Position numbers and translations under genes: made by a program
From: Geosiphon pyriformis
Taxonomy: Eukaryota > Glomeromycota > Glomeromycetes > Archaeosporales > Geosiphonaceae
Direction: 5' to 3'
NCBI GenBank assembly: GCA_016748015.1
Contig: JAAOMT010000222.1
Location: 6,245 to 70,221 of the forward strand
DNA: 63,977 nucleotides
Notes under the pieces: model-generated
Databases searched by the model: none
What the model was told of the DNA's origin: nothing
The model's input: the letters and a program-made list of their open reading frames with translations, nothing else
In this document: positions 24,060 to 35,770 of the stretch, in pieces
Layout of the letters: each line of letters starts with the position of its first letter
Position numbering within the stretch: the first letter of the stretch is position 1

Positions 24060-25913
24060 GTTTGTGGCATCCTTGACAAACTGTCAGCATTGGTGTTCTT
24101 GGATCCTTCCTTGTAATAGACTTTGAGTGAGAATTGTTGCAGATAAGTACTTTATCTCGCATATTTTCCTTCTAGTTGTGGATTGTTGAGTAACCAAATA
24201 AGTCTTTTGTGGTTGGTATATAGGTCAAATGATTGACTGAGGTAATGTTTCCAAGTCTGTATGGCCCAATAAATGGTGAGACATTCCAGATCTGTTGTGT
24301 TCTAATTCTTTTCTGCTGGGCTAGTGCTGCAACTAGTGTAGGCAACTGGGTGTTCTCTATTGTCCAGTCTTATCTGTGATAAGACTGCTTCTAGAGCATT
24401 TTTCAAGGCATCTGTAGTGACAATGAACCATTTAGTGAAATCTGGATAAATCAGAATTGGGGATGTGATCAATCGCTGCTTGAGATAGTCAAATACTTTC
24501 TATTGATCTTTTTTCCACAAGTACAGTATGTATTTGGACAACAATTGATGGAGTGGTTTTGCAATGTTCAAAAAACCTTTGACAAATCAACAATAATATC
24601 CTGCCAATCCTAGAAATTCTCATAATTCTCTAAGGTTGATTGGAGCTGAAAAATCCTTGACTTTTTGTACTTTATCTGGATTGGGTTTAACTTTGTCCTT
24701 GCCGATTACATGTCCTAGGAATTTTAACTCAGTTTTTCCAAAGAAGCACTTCTCGGAATTGAGTTTTAATCCAGCACTACGAAGGTGTTTGAAGACTTGT
24801 TACAGGTGGAGCAGATGGTCATCAAATGTTTCAGAGAACACATTTGTGTTATCTAAGTAAACTACTACTGATTTCCAAAGGATTCCTTTGTATACTACAT
24901 CTATCAGGCATTGAAATGTGGCAGGAGCATTACAAAGTCCAAAAGGCATTATGTTAAACTTAAAGTTTTCGTCTTGAGTGGTAAACGCTGTTTTTTCTTT
25001 GTCTTTGGGGTCTATTTCAATTTGCCAGTAACCACTTGCTAAATCTAATGACAAGAACCATTTCTTTTTTCCTAGATCATTCAGAATTTCCTAGATGAAG
25101 GGAGTAAGATAACTATCTTCTCGTGTGATGCTATTTAGTTTTTGATAATCTACACAGAATTGCACTTTTCCATTTTTTTTGGTGACCAAGACTACTGGAG
25201 AGGACCAAGGGCTTAACAATTCTTTGATTAGGTTATTATCAAGCATCTGTTGCACTTCTTGCTTAATTAAGTTATCGCCAGATGGGAGTATGTGGTAAGC
25301 TCTTTGCTTAATTGGTTAACCGTCTCCCATATCAATCTGATGCTTCACGATAGCAGTGCGTCCGAACTCATTTTCACTGGCAAAAACATCAACATACTGA
25401 TTCAAAAAAACTTTGAATTGCATTTGTTGCAGGGTACTTAAATTTTCTAAATTCAATTTATTGATCTCTTCTGGTGTGAACAAATAACTTTCTTTTGGCA
25501 AATTCTATACTTGTGAGGTAATGTCACAGAATAAAAATAATTGTGTGAAATCTGGAATGGACTGGGGTTTTTCAGGATTCTAAATATCTGCGGATATGAA
25601 ACCGATGAGGGTTCCTTTGGGAATTTCAATAACATTTTCTATCAGATTGTGGATGGAGATTTTGAAGTGTTTATGGGCTTTGGCCGGTAGGTATAGATTA
25701 GCAACATTAGCTAGGAAACAGATTTTGGGACTGGCTTCGAATAACAGGGCTTGATCTTGGATCTTTCAATTCACCTTGAGGATGTATTGTCAGTATGAGG
25801 GAATGAAGATGATAGTGTTAGTGTTGATAAATTCTACCTGGTCACTGTCTTCTTCCATGAAATTAACTGGTACATTTCCTCTTCTATTTGATCCAAATCT
25901 GTTGATTCCTCAG
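24060..25913 (-). pseudogene. B1 linker, RT and RNase H (downstream of the A2 insertion)
   Basis: The minus-strand segment begins at the A2 boundary with the end of the dUTPase (INRFGS pattern) and a linker. It then continues into RT, with VDMGDG-type pre-RT text, SLDLASGYWQIEIDPKDKEKT, FNIMPFGLCNAPATF and a catalytic box YLDN near 24840-24860, where the second Asp of YxDD is Asn. RNase H follows at about 24060-24500 in poor condition. Homologous to A1 and A2 but a distinct family. Confidence 0.82.
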
Positions 25914-26893
25914 TGTTACCAGAGGTTTCTGGTCTCCTTTTTTGAATGTTGTTGATGCCTGTTTGCTGTGAATTCACGTTTCCAGGAAGTAGTTGGACCT
26001 CCAGTAACTGAATTTATCTTCAAATTATCTCCTATAATTTGAACTTGCTGGGCTTATGAGTGGAATGGCCAATTCTGTGCCAGTTGCTTTATGTAGTTAC
26101 GTTGTAGTAAACATCAACTCTTTCCCAGGAATTGCTCGTCTGGAAGCTCACTAAAAATGTGTAATTACTTTGCTGTAAAAGTCAACTCTTCTATAAAAAT
26201 TTTGTCTGTAGGCTACTCTAATGATTATAGCAAGAAAATAAAAAGAAAATAAAAGAAATATAAAAGAAATAGAATTCTGTCAAGGGAAACATTTTTGATC
26301 CAGGCCTGGAGTCACTAACAGTTTATTGAAATTGGTAGCTAATCAATTTCAAAACATTAGTTGGGTTTTGAAAATTATTCCAAGTGCAATAATTAAAGAA
26401 TTTGGTTTTTTGAATTATTTGATATTTATTTCTTTTTGTGTGTATAGGAATGGTTCTAAGTGATAAATCTAAAGTAAAATATATTTTCTCGAAGAAAAAA
26501 GCTCTTCTTTTATACAACTTGTCATAACACTATTTTATGAACTTGAACTTTGCTATTTTTTACAATTTCGCTAAACTAAAGATACATTTTGGTGAACTAC
26601 AAGTTATTTCTGCAAACTATTAGATATTTTGGTGAACTATCAATTATTTCGGCAAATTTCTACAAATTTCGGCAAACTTTTGAATGTTACATAGTTCGGG
26701 GTATTGCATGATTGATCATTGCAATTAGATTACATTTGTGTTGTGTACAAATTGGATTATTAATTAAATGATAATTTCAGACATTTTGCTAATGTAATAA
26801 GTGATAATTTGAAATGATAATATATGCTAATTAATGATAGAAATTATAAGATAATTTCATGCTAAATAATATCTCTAATTTTGTTTGGTAACA
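25914..26893 (-). repeat. A2 3' LTR
   Basis: 980 bases, minus-strand ends TGTTACCAAAC and CTCTGGTAACA. TATA box on the minus strand at 26508-26514. It carries the same TTTCGGCAAA-type repeated motifs as the A1 LTR but belongs to a distinct subfamily, shared with the solo LTR at 60300-61279. Confidence 0.93.
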
Positions 26894-27539
26894 TAACCTT
26901 CTCCTTAAGACTAAGTTCCGTTGAAGTCCAAATACTGTCTGTTATTTCCAGATAATAATCCAAAATTATTGAAAAAATTTGGTCTGAAAATTGTTGAAAT
27001 TTCAGTTCTGTGAGCTTTCCAATGTATTGAATCTTCAAAGGTTGAAAAATTGGGTTTTGTAGTATGTTTTCACAGGTGTGAAATAGGTCATAAAGTCTAA
27101 GAGCAGCTTTGAGCCTGTAGCGACTGTTTGTTGATCCAGCTGTTGTTTTGAATTCATTGTGGAGTTGTTTCTGAATGGCTTCTTTTGTGAGGTTTGCTGT
27201 TGTAAGTTCTAGTTTTCGTTCATAGAGTGTTTTTCCAATGTGGAAATATCTATAAATTGGAGGATATTCAGTGTTTTCCTCCTTGAAACACAGTTGAAGT
27301 CTTTGTTGAATTGTAGTATTTGGTAGAATACTAATTAGAATGAGCATTAGGTTTTCTCTTAAAGCAAGCTTTAAAAGTTCTGGCAGGTGAATTCCAGAAT
27401 AACTTCTTGTGTTTTTCTTATATGGATGATATTTTCGTGAATTTGGGGCTAAATTTGTAACTACTTCTGTTTGGGTATAATTAATGTGGTTTCCAGTAAC
27501 AATAATGGATAATTTGGGTATTGTTTTTAAAGCTAACAT
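26862..27539 (-). CDS. A2 ORF3, intact 225-codon accessory ORF
   Basis: Unrecognised protein, uninterrupted from ATG (27537-27539) to a TAG inside the LTR (26862-26864). It lies about 150 bases after the integrase stop. Codons about 95-175 hold the best conserved block: IYRYFHIGKTLYERKLEL, KEAIQKQLHNEFKTT, RYRLKAALRLYDLFHTC. A second block is KIQYIGKLTELKFQQFSD. The last codons read through the polypurine tract into the first 32 bases of the LTR. No transmembrane segment or signal peptide is evident, so it does not look like an envelope gene. It is the only element ORF here without a stop or frameshift, although its neighbours are full of them. A chromatin, targeting or RNP role is possible, but nothing in the sequence decides it. 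Confidence 0.7.
   Translation of the reverse strand: MLALKTIPKLSIIVTGNHINYTQTEVVTNLAPNSRKYHPYKKNTRSYSGIHLPELLKLALRENLMLILISILPNTTIQQRLQLCFKEENTEYPPIYRYFHIGKTLYERKLELTTANLTKEAIQKQLHNEFKTTAGSTNSRYRLKAALRLYDLFHTCENILQNPIFQPLKIQYIGKLTELKFQQFSDQIFSIILDYYLEITDSIWTSTELSLKEKVMLPNKIRDII
26894..26912 (-). promoter_or_regulatory. A2 polypurine tract
   Basis: Minus strand reads CTTAAGGAGAAGGTTA immediately before the LTR. It is purine-rich and overlaps coding sequence of ORF3. Confidence 0.65.
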
Positions 27540-27687
27540 TAGTTTTTGGAATAATTGTTGAATGTTTTAAAGAATAGTCATTATAAGAGATTTGAAATAA
27601 AAGAAAATTATTTTTGGTGTATGGGTTTTTATGTTATTTTTGTTTTGATTGTTTTTAAATTATAAGGGAATAACTAGTAAAATTAGA

Positions 27688-29127
27688 TTAAGTGTTCAGG
27701 TTAAAAGATTGTTCAATGACAACTATTGGTTCTAAGTTTCGGGGAATATCTTCAGGATTAATTAAAAGGGAATGTGTACCAATTTGTAGAATTAATAGTT
27801 CAGGATTGTTTCTGGAATGATAGTGTTTCAAATAATCTCCATGTGCAACTTTTGCTAGGATTTTGTCATTAAGTCTTAGCTTGTATGATCCATTGCCTAG
27901 GACTTCATGAATAAAGAATGGTCCATCCCATTTATTTTCAAATTTTCCACTCCATTGTTTTTCAGCTTTAGTTCTGTATAAGAGAACTTTGTTTCTGATT
28001 TTAAATTCATTGGTAACTGGAGGCAATTTGTCATCATGCCGTTCTTTTTGTTGAGCTTGGAAGTGTTTAATATGGGTGGCTGCTATTCATTGTTTTCCTT
28101 CCAATGTACTAAGCAGAGTGTAGGCTCTTCGCTGAAGTGTTTCTTGGAAATTGTTTTTATCAATTGGTTGTGCTGGGTATGTTTCTACTGTGAAACTAAT
28201 TGGTAATGTTGCTGTCTTTCCGTAAATTAAATCAAATGGTGTGTGTTTTGTGGTATCTTGTTTTAGTGTTTTGTACGCTAGCAACACTGATGGAATAAAG
28301 ATATCCCACTCTTGCTCAAAATTAGTTGAGACTTTAGCTAATGACTCACACAATGTTCTGTTAAAATGTTCCACAAGTCCATTTGTTTGTGGATGGTAAG
28401 GCAAAGACAGAGGTCTTTTGACATTGAATTATTCGCAAATTTTTTGTATCAGGTTGTTTACAAAGTGTGTCCCCTGATCAGATAAAAGTTCAATTGGACA
28501 TCCATGTCTACAAATGATGTCTTCATAGATAAAATTTGCTACTGATTTCACATCTGCTCATTGAATGGCTCTGGCTTCGGGTCATTTAGTAAGATAGTCT
28601 ACAACTACTGCAATATAACAGTTTCTTTGAGTGGTGATAGATAGTGGTCTGACTAAATTGATACCAACTCAGTCAAAGGGGTGTCCAACTTTGATTGGAT
28701 TTAATGGTTCAGTAGGGCGTGTTCCTCCTTTTTTTTGACAACTATTACAAGATTCGACATATTCGTGAATGTCTTTCCTTATTCGAGGCCAAAAGTAGTA
28801 TTCTAGTGTTCTTTGGGTAGTACTATCTTTTCCAAAGTGTACTGATGAAGGATCTGAGTGCATGTTGTATAATATGGTCTCTTTTTCCTGTTCTTGTATT
28901 AATCTGAGTGGTTTGTTTGGGTTTTTGAAATTTCGATAATAAATAATGTTGTTGTGTAGAAAATATTGTTTGGCTTGTTGTTGTAGTCAATGTTTTTCAT
29001 CTGGAGACCAATCTGTTGGGATTGTTAATGTTTCTAAATATTGTTTGAGATTGTTGTAGTTTTCCGAATTCATTGTTTGTTGGTTGTTTTAATTGGTTAA
29101 GTTGAGTGTTGGTTTTTGTGTTTTCTA
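27688..29127 (-). pseudogene. A2 integrase region
   Basis: Ty3-like integrase. The zinc region (HEYVESCNSCQKKGG) is followed by VVDYLTK, LLSDQGTHF and GLVEHFNRTL, so the DDE triad is present. The C-terminal segment FKIRNKVLLYRTKAEKQWSGKF ends at 27688. In-frame stops include TGA at 28086-28088 and near 28558 (Arg in A1), TGA at 28582-28584 (Trp in A1 and B1) and TGA near 28677 and 28985 (Arg in A1). The linker from RNase H (29073-29127) is in the same frame as integrase. Confidence 0.85.
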
Positions 29128-30430
29128 ATTTTGTCTCATTCTGGAGAGACAGTCAACATTGGTGTGGAGTTTTCCTGGTTTGTAATATACTATGTATCGA
29201 TAGTTTGCTAAAAATTCTGTTCATCTGGTTTGTTTGGTGTTCAGCTGAGTGTTTTTGTTTTGTAATCATTTGAGTTCAATATTATCAGTGATAATATCAA
29301 ATTTTTTAGGTCTGAGATAAAGGTTGAAGTGGTGTAGGGCCCAAATTATGGCTGCTGTTTCTAGTTTTGTGGTAGGGTAGTTTTTCTTAGCTGGTTTTAA
29401 TGTTTTGCTAGCATAAGCAATTACTCACTCATTCCCGTTGTCATCTAGTTATAATAAGATGGCACCAAAGACAGTATATGAAGCATTTGTAGCTAGTTGA
29501 AATTGGTTGCTGAAATCCAGGTAGGCAAGAATTGGAGCTGTTGTCAGTTTTTTCGAGAATTTCAAAAGCTTTTTGGTGTTCGGTAGTCCATTTGTATTCA
29601 ACATTTTTGGTGGTGAGCTGGTTGAGGGGTTTTGCAATTTCCGAGAATCCTTTGATAAACTTCCAATAGTAGGATGCTAATCCTATGAATTCTCTTAGTT
29701 CTGTAGTGTTTCGAGGAGTTTTGAAGTTTTTGACAATGCTGATTTTTCTAGGGTCCGGTTTGATTCTATCTTTACTAACAATATGCCCAAGGAAGGCCAA
29801 GCTTGTTTTTTCAAAGTAGCATTTTTTGATGTTGAGTTTTAGTCCTGCTTTTTGTAATCATTGAAAAACTTTTCACAGGTGTTTTAAGTATAATTCGAAT
29901 GATAGAAAATAAACATCAGTATTGTCAAAATAAATGACTACTGACTTCCAAAGAAGTCCTTGGTACACAACATCCATTAATCTCTGAAATGTTGCTGGTG
30001 CATTGCATAATCCAAAAGGCATTACATTAAACTCGTAATTTCTGCCTTGGGTGGTAAATGCTGTTTTGGGGTGATCTTTGGGATCCATAGCAACTTGCCA
30101 GTAACCGCTTTCTAAATCTAGTGTTGAAAAGTATTTGGATTTTCTAAGGGCATCTAACATGTCATCAATCTGGGGAAGGGGGTAGGCATCTCTAATTGTA
30201 ACACTGTTGAGTTGTCAATAGTCAACACAAAATTGGATTTTTCCATTTTTCTTTTTAACTAACACTACAGGTAAAGCCCAAGGACTCATGGAGGGTTGGA
30301 TGAGCCTATTGTTAAGCATTCATTGTACTTCTTCTCAGATGAATTGGTGGCTTTCTGGAGCAACTCGATATGCTTGTTGTCTTCTTGGTTTGGCATCTTT
30401 TGTATAAATTTAGTGTTGGACCAAATCAGT
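29127..30430 (-). pseudogene. A2 reverse transcriptase and RNase H region
   Basis: RT motifs: LPQIDDMLDAL, FSTLDLESGYWQVAMDPKD, FNVMPFGLCNAPATFQRLMD, and a catalytic box YFDN near 29925 where A1 has YFDD. A frameshift lies in an A-run near 29548 (FEILEK, then a different frame); A1 does not share it. The RNase H part continues in the new frame to a TAG at 29125-29127, with Trp-to-TGA changes at 29221-29223 and 29266-29268 relative to A1. Confidence 0.86.
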
Positions 30431-31549
30431 TTTTTCTAAGTCATTGTTGTTTTCAGCAAAAATATCAGCAAATTCTGCAATTAGCTCTTTGAGCTGGGTC
30501 TGTTGTTGTGGTTCAAGTTGTTCCATGTTGATTCAAGATAGTTTTTCCATGACAACATGGTAGTTTTCAGAGCTGGGATTTGGGTTGATTTTTGGTAGTG
30601 AATGTCCAATAATTTCAGAAAAATTGGGAACTGTTTGGGGTAATTTTTGTTGAAATATATTACTGTGAATAACTCCAATTTCTAAATTATTTAATAAAAT
30701 TATGGGGTAATTATTGGGGTTGTAAAAAGTAACTTGGACTTTCTTTGTTCCTTCTGAAATATAAATGTTTGTGATCGAAATATTATGTTCCAAGCAGACT
30801 TGTTCATTGGACTCAAAAATTTGTTGTGTGGTTGTTGGCTTTGGGCAGATGTAGATTTCCGGATGTTCTCCAAAGGGTGAGATGGTAATTGGTTGTGGAA
30901 GTTTGAGAATCTGGTGAGATTCATTCTGTGTGTTAAAAGCTATATTAACTGGAACTGTGAATCGTCCAGTTGAACCAAAATCTTGGGTTTCTCTATTGCT
31001 TTTTCCTAATTGTTTTCTTTGATTGACTAGTTGCAAACCTGAAATGTTGATTAGGGGTAGGTAAATAGCTTGGGCAATTTTTTCAGCATGTTCAATCTTG
31101 AATGGTTTGTCAGTTTCATTTTGAAGCATCACTGTAATGTCTCCAGTATATCCAGCATCGATTATTCCTCCTTTAACATTGATTCCTTTGCTTGCCAGAG
31201 AGAATCAGGAGGTAATTTGAACCATTGCTCCTGGCAGAATTTTGAGTGCAATTTTAAGGTTGATTTTTGTGAGAGATTTGGGTTGGAAAACAAGAGTATC
31301 TTTATTTGGATATCTTAGGTCATATCTAGCATCAATTTCGTGTGCTTTTTTGGGTTTTATTCCTTGTCCATTGTTGTTGAAGTATTTAAGTTGTAAAGCA
31401 GGCTGATTTTCAATGAGGTAGATGGGTGTTGTTTTAATTTCTTCTGTTGCTTCAGGTTCTCCAAATTCAATTTTGTTCTCATTATTTTTGCTGGGCAAGA
31501 GAATACTAAAAGTGTAGCATTTAGGACACCACTGTTTATCACAAGGCAT
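30431..31549 (-). pseudogene. A2 dUTPase and linker to RT
   Basis: dUTPase motifs in order: HEIDARYDLRYP (motif 1, with Arg for Gly), SLASKGINVKGG (motif 2), GGIIDAGYTGD (motif 3, catalytic Asp kept), AEKIAQAIY (motif 4) and ETQDFGSTGR (motif 5, with Asp for Gly). A TGA breaks the segment before motif 2. The linker that follows (TISPFGEHPEIYICPK and onward) is about 200 codons and resembles the same part of A1. Upstream are CYTF and CDKQW remnants of the Cys cluster. Confidence 0.86.
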
Positions 31550-31606
31550 AATGCATTCTTCATATAGCCTAATGTTTATTTGCTCTAATCATTGAATTTG
31601 AGCTTC

Positions 31607-33274
31607 TTAGGTTGAGTAGGTGTGACTTGCAATTTGGTGGTAGACTTCTACTTCATCTTCATAATTGAATCCAGCTAATTCTATAGTGTATTCAATATAT
31701 TTTGCTTCCTTCATTTGACAAACATCTTCTTTGGTAGCTCTATTAATTAATGCCATTGCTAGGTCAAAAATCATCTCGGCATCATGGGAGTAGTGATAAA
31801 GTTTGTTGAAAGCACTGTTGTATGCTGCATTAAAAGGTGTTCCTCTTTTGACTTTTTCTGAAATTGATAAAGCATATTGGCAGATTTGATCGCAGACTCC
31901 TCCTCTCATTGCTATATCAATCCAATTGCATTCTTCTGGTAGTATATTTCCACAAGTCAAACAAGGGGTGTTGTCCTATTTTTTGCTTCTTTTTATTAGA
32001 TGGCCTCATCGTTCTCTGTGACAAGTCTTGTAGTAATAACAAGTATGATTTTCATATTCTTTTTCAGGTGAAATGCAGGCTCTCATTAACGATAGTTTTT
32101 TGTGGTAGTCTTTACATTTAAGGGGAATATAGAGGCATTGTTTCTTTGGTTCAGGTTTTGAGTAAGAGATATTCCATTCAGAGGTTTTGGGTTCAGAGTG
32201 TGGGGTAAAATGTTCTTGTTCCATTTCATTGGCCCAGTTGGACGTTGATCCAAGAGCCATGAATGTTTCAATGTGGGGTTTTTCCTCTTCCAGTTCGAAT
32301 TCAAAAGCCGGGGCTTTTTCAGAGTGTTTGTTGAATGTACCATAAGTGGCAGATACCTGGGTGTGTTGTCCTTGGTAGGAGATTGTTAACTCTTGTGTTT
32401 CCCAATTCAGATTAACATTGGATTTTTGAAGCCAATCATTTCTGACAAGAGCTTGATACTGGGATGCATTCATTACAAAAACTTTGACTGGAATGGTGAT
32501 TCCATCAAGAGTGAACAGAAAATTGTCAATTTCTTCTACTGGGGTCTTTTTCATGCCATTGGCAGTAATGATTACTGTTTGAGCTGGTCAGTCAACATTT
32601 CTCTTTAACTGTTGCATTAACTGGTAAGTGATAATGCTTCTGGCAGATCCACTGTCTAGGATCAAGTGAATTGTTTTTCCTTCGACTTCTGCTTCAGTGT
32701 ATATAGCCGTGATTGCTTTTTGTTCATTGGCGGCTGCATTGCTAAGCAGAAATGATGACTCATTTGCTTCGAACTCAAAAGGGAATATATCTAAAAGGCT
32801 AGCATTTTCAGCAATTCTGGCTGGTGGGATTGTGATGAGAGTATAGGAAAGGTTTTGTTGTTGTGCTGCAGCTCTATCTTCCGAGGGTGCAGTATAGTGA
32901 AAATTTTGTTCTTCTGGTATTGTTAAATAACTGGATTGAGTGTGGTAGTGGTTGGGTCTTGGTTGAGTGAAATTTCGGGGAACTAATTGGTTGTTTAAAC
33001 TGATTCTATTGTTGTTTACTTGGTATCAGTTTTGTGGTGTGAATTGATTTTGTGTAGTCAGTCTTCGAGCAGGTACTTGATAATGTTGTGTGGGTGGTTG
33101 TTGGTATTGCTGTTGGATTGGCTGTGAGGCAGGCTGATAATAGTTATTTTGGTATTGGAGTCTTGGTGGATAGTAAGCTGGTAGTGGTGGTTGATAATAA
33201 GATTGCTGTAGTGGAGGATAACATTGATTACTCATATTTTGTTGGTCTCATTGTAGCTTTCTGCAATCTCTTTT
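31607..33274 (-). pseudogene. A2 protease and Cys-rich region
   Basis: Open, in the same frame as the dUTPase, apart from stops. After a Pro-, Gln- and Tyr-rich linker, the protease active site reads LILDSGSARS near 32655. The Cys-rich domain (near 32010-32130) keeps CKDY and CYYY where A1 has CKDC and CYFC, so two zinc ligands have become Tyr by G-to-A change. The helical segment KRGTPFNAAYNSAFNKLYHYSHD follows and is nearly identical to A1. Confidence 0.8.
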
Positions 33275-34742
33275 CTAGTGGCCAGAGATTCCACAGTAAT
33301 GGCAATTTTGAAGCTAGTTATTGGAAAGTGGTGCAAAGTTATTTTGATTTCGTCTTTGGGGTGGTTGATATCTTTGGGGTTGCTGTTGTTGTTGATTGGT
33401 GAAATAGTTTTCAACCTTCTTTGTGAGTTGGTCAATTTTTTCCTTAGCTGCTGAGCTGGTTTTTCCAATTGCCAAATTTACAAGTTTTGTGCGATTGGCC
33501 TTTTCCATAGTCATTTTGTATCTTTTTACATGCTGTATAGCAGAGTTTAAATTTTTTGGCACATGTGGGCAAACCTTTTTAATTAGTTTATCTTTTAAAC
33601 CAGCAATAAATTGATCCAAGATTTGAGCATCAGAATAATAATTGTTTGTTTCAAGTTGGCGAATTTGTCTGAGAAGTTTGTTGAATTTTCCAATATAAGT
33701 CATAACAGATTCAGAGGGTTCTTATTTGATATTTCGAAAACAATTGTGAAAGGTGATGGAAGTATTATTGTCAATGAACTGTTCAAGGAAGGCTGCTTTG
33801 AAAGCATTCCAATCATTGAATGGAGTGGCCAAGTTTTCAAACCATTCTCCTGCTGTTCTTTTGAGAAAGTAGGGAATTGTTCTTAACATTCTGACAGCAT
33901 TCTATCTATTTGCATCTCCAGCTTTAGTAACCTGGTCAAGCCATTCTTGGGGACTGGTCTTAATGTCTTTTCCATTAAATTCTGGAATTTTTGTGATGTA
34001 TGTTGTTATTTCGTCTTTTTTATTTTCACTGTCTATTGATTTTTCTTCAGATATTTCAGATTTGTTTTTTTCGTTCACTGCTGTCTCAGAGTGTTTACTT
34101 TGATTTTCAGCTAGAAAGTCAAAGAGATTGGAACTAGTTTGAAGGGGTTCTTGTTGTCTGATGAGACTTCTAAGTGATGTAAAATCTTCTGGTCTTGCAA
34201 ATCAATTCAAGAGTAAATTAGGCATTTGTGTTTGTGCAAGTAAAGCTGGAAAAAGTGTGATAGTAAGTGGAAGTTTTGAACTGGTTTCTTGTTCATATGT
34301 TTGTAAATGTTTGGCAGTTGTTTTTGGTAGTGTTGGAGTATTTGGGGTGGTTTTTGAGTATTGCTTCAATTTGTTTTTGCCTTTGTTGCTTGTTTTTGTT
34401 TCTGATTCAAAATCAATAGAGTATTGAGACTGCACTGAATATGTTTCTTCACAGTATTTGATAATGTTAAAATTAAGTTCGTGAAAGTAAGTGCCAAGTG
34501 TTTCACTGTTAAGGTCTTCAGTTCCCAACTGTGAATAGTGTGCTAAATTATTGTAAAGGTTGCTTCTAACTTCTGAGATATTGTAATTTCCAAAAAGATA
34601 ATTGTTGATGCAGTTTTCAATGTATTGGTATACTGATTTCTTGACAACTTCAATTCCATCTGGAATGTTGAATCTTTGCTTGCAGTGGGTGTAAATTGAT
34701 TAGTAATACTTTAGAGTTGTTGCATCTGGTGTAGTCACCACT
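33275..34742 (-). pseudogene. A2 Gag with CCHC knuckle
   Basis: Gag region in the same frame as downstream Pol, so Gag-Pol was one ORF in this family. The segment YIGKFNKLLRQIRQLETNNYYSD, then DQFIAGLKDKLIKKVCPHVPKN, is a Gag core. A Gln- and Pro-rich stretch leads to the knuckle CHYCGISGH...KRDC (33263-33305). TAG stops lie just before the knuckle (33314-33316; Gln in A1) and inside it (33275-33277; also TAG in A1). The N-terminal start is unclear. Confidence 0.78.
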
Positions 34743-34773
34743 TTGAATTTTGTTGTTGCTGTGTTATTTCCAT

Positions 34774-34785
34774 GGGAGAGCACCA
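34774..34785 (-). promoter_or_regulatory. A2 primer-binding site
   Basis: Minus strand TGGTGCTCTCCC, two bases after the LTR end. A complementary arm with a 3-base gap lies just inside the LTR at 34802-34811. Confidence 0.7.
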
Positions 34786-34787
34786 AA

Positions 34788-35766
34788 TATTACCAGAGGT
34801 TTTTGGTCTCCTTTCTTGAATGTTGTTGATGCCTGTTTGCTGTGAATTCACGTTTCCAGGAAGTAGTTGGACCTCCAGTAACTGAATTTATCTTCAAATT
34901 ATCTCCTATAATTTGAACTTGCTGGGTTTATGAATAGAATGGCCAATTCCATGCCAGTTGCTTTATGTAGTTACATTGTAGTAAATGTCAACTCTTTCCC
35001 AGGAATTGCTCGTCTGGAAGCTCACTAAAAATGTGTAGTTACTTTGCTGTGAAAGTTAACTCTTCTATAGAAATCTTGTCTGTAGGCTACCCTAATGATT
35101 ATAGTAAGAAAATAAAAAGAAAATAAAAGAAATATAAAAGAAATAAAATTCTGTCAAGGGAAACGTTTTCGATCCAGGCCTGGAGTTACTAACAGTTTAT
35201 TGAAATTGGTAGCTAATCAATTTCAAAACGTTAGTTGGGTTTTGAAAATTATTCCAAGTGCAATAATTAAAGAATTTGGTTTTTTGAATTATTTGATATT
35301 TATTTCTTTTTGTGTGTATAAGAATGGTTCTAAGTGATAAATCTAAAGTAAGATACATTTTCTCAAAAAGAGAAGTTTTTCTTTTATACAACTTGTCGTA
35401 ACACTATTCTATGAACTTGAACTTTGCTATTTTTACAATTTCACTAAACTAAAGATACATTTTGGCAAACTACAAGTTATTTCTGCGAACTATTAGATAT
35501 TTCAGTGAACTATCAATTATTTTGGCGAATTTCTACAAATTTTGGCAAACTTTTGAATGTTATATAGTTTGAGGTATTGCATGATTGATCATCACAATTA
35601 GGTTACATTTGTGTTGTGTACAAATTGGGTTATTAATTAAATAATAATTTTGGACATTTTGCTAATGTAATAAGTGATAATTTGAAATGATAATATATGC
35701 TAATTAATGATAGGAATTATAAGATAATTTTATGCTAAATAATATCTCTAATTTCATTTGGTAACA
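34788..35766 (-). repeat. A2 5' LTR
   Basis: 979 bases, closely similar to 25914-26893. The inner terminus reads TAATA instead of TAACA. TATA box on the minus strand at 35382-35388. It faces B1 sequence across the duplicated tcgg. Confidence 0.93.
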
Positions 35767-35770
35767 TCGG

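Larger units (their letters stand above)
25914..35766 (-). mobile_element. A2, complete Ty3-like retrotransposon nested in B1
   Basis: Element of 9853 bases with LTRs of 980 and 979 bases. Left flank tcag (25910-25913) and right flank tcgg (35767-35770) are a 4-bp target duplication differing by one transition. If one copy of the duplication and the element are left out, the B1 frame continues across the site from one half of its dUTPase to the other. This confirms the boundaries independently. The LTRs look highly similar by eye, so A2 is the youngest layer of the nest. Confidence 0.92.

Noticed and set aside
26323-26517. Small ORF repeated in A-type LTRs (also at 35197)
   Set aside because: It recurs only because the LTR is repeated; it overlaps the TATA box and leader and shows no protein pattern.
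28582-28584. TGA reassigned to Trp in the transposons
   Set aside because: Many TGA codons fall at Trp positions (LINE 16129 and 16063, A2 28582, 29221 and 29266, B1 36157, C1 58932), but TAG at Trp also occurs (B1 37237, C1 near 59367, D near 62524 and in its protease), and TGA also replaces Arg. Random G-to-A decay explains all of these, and the host gene uses TGG.
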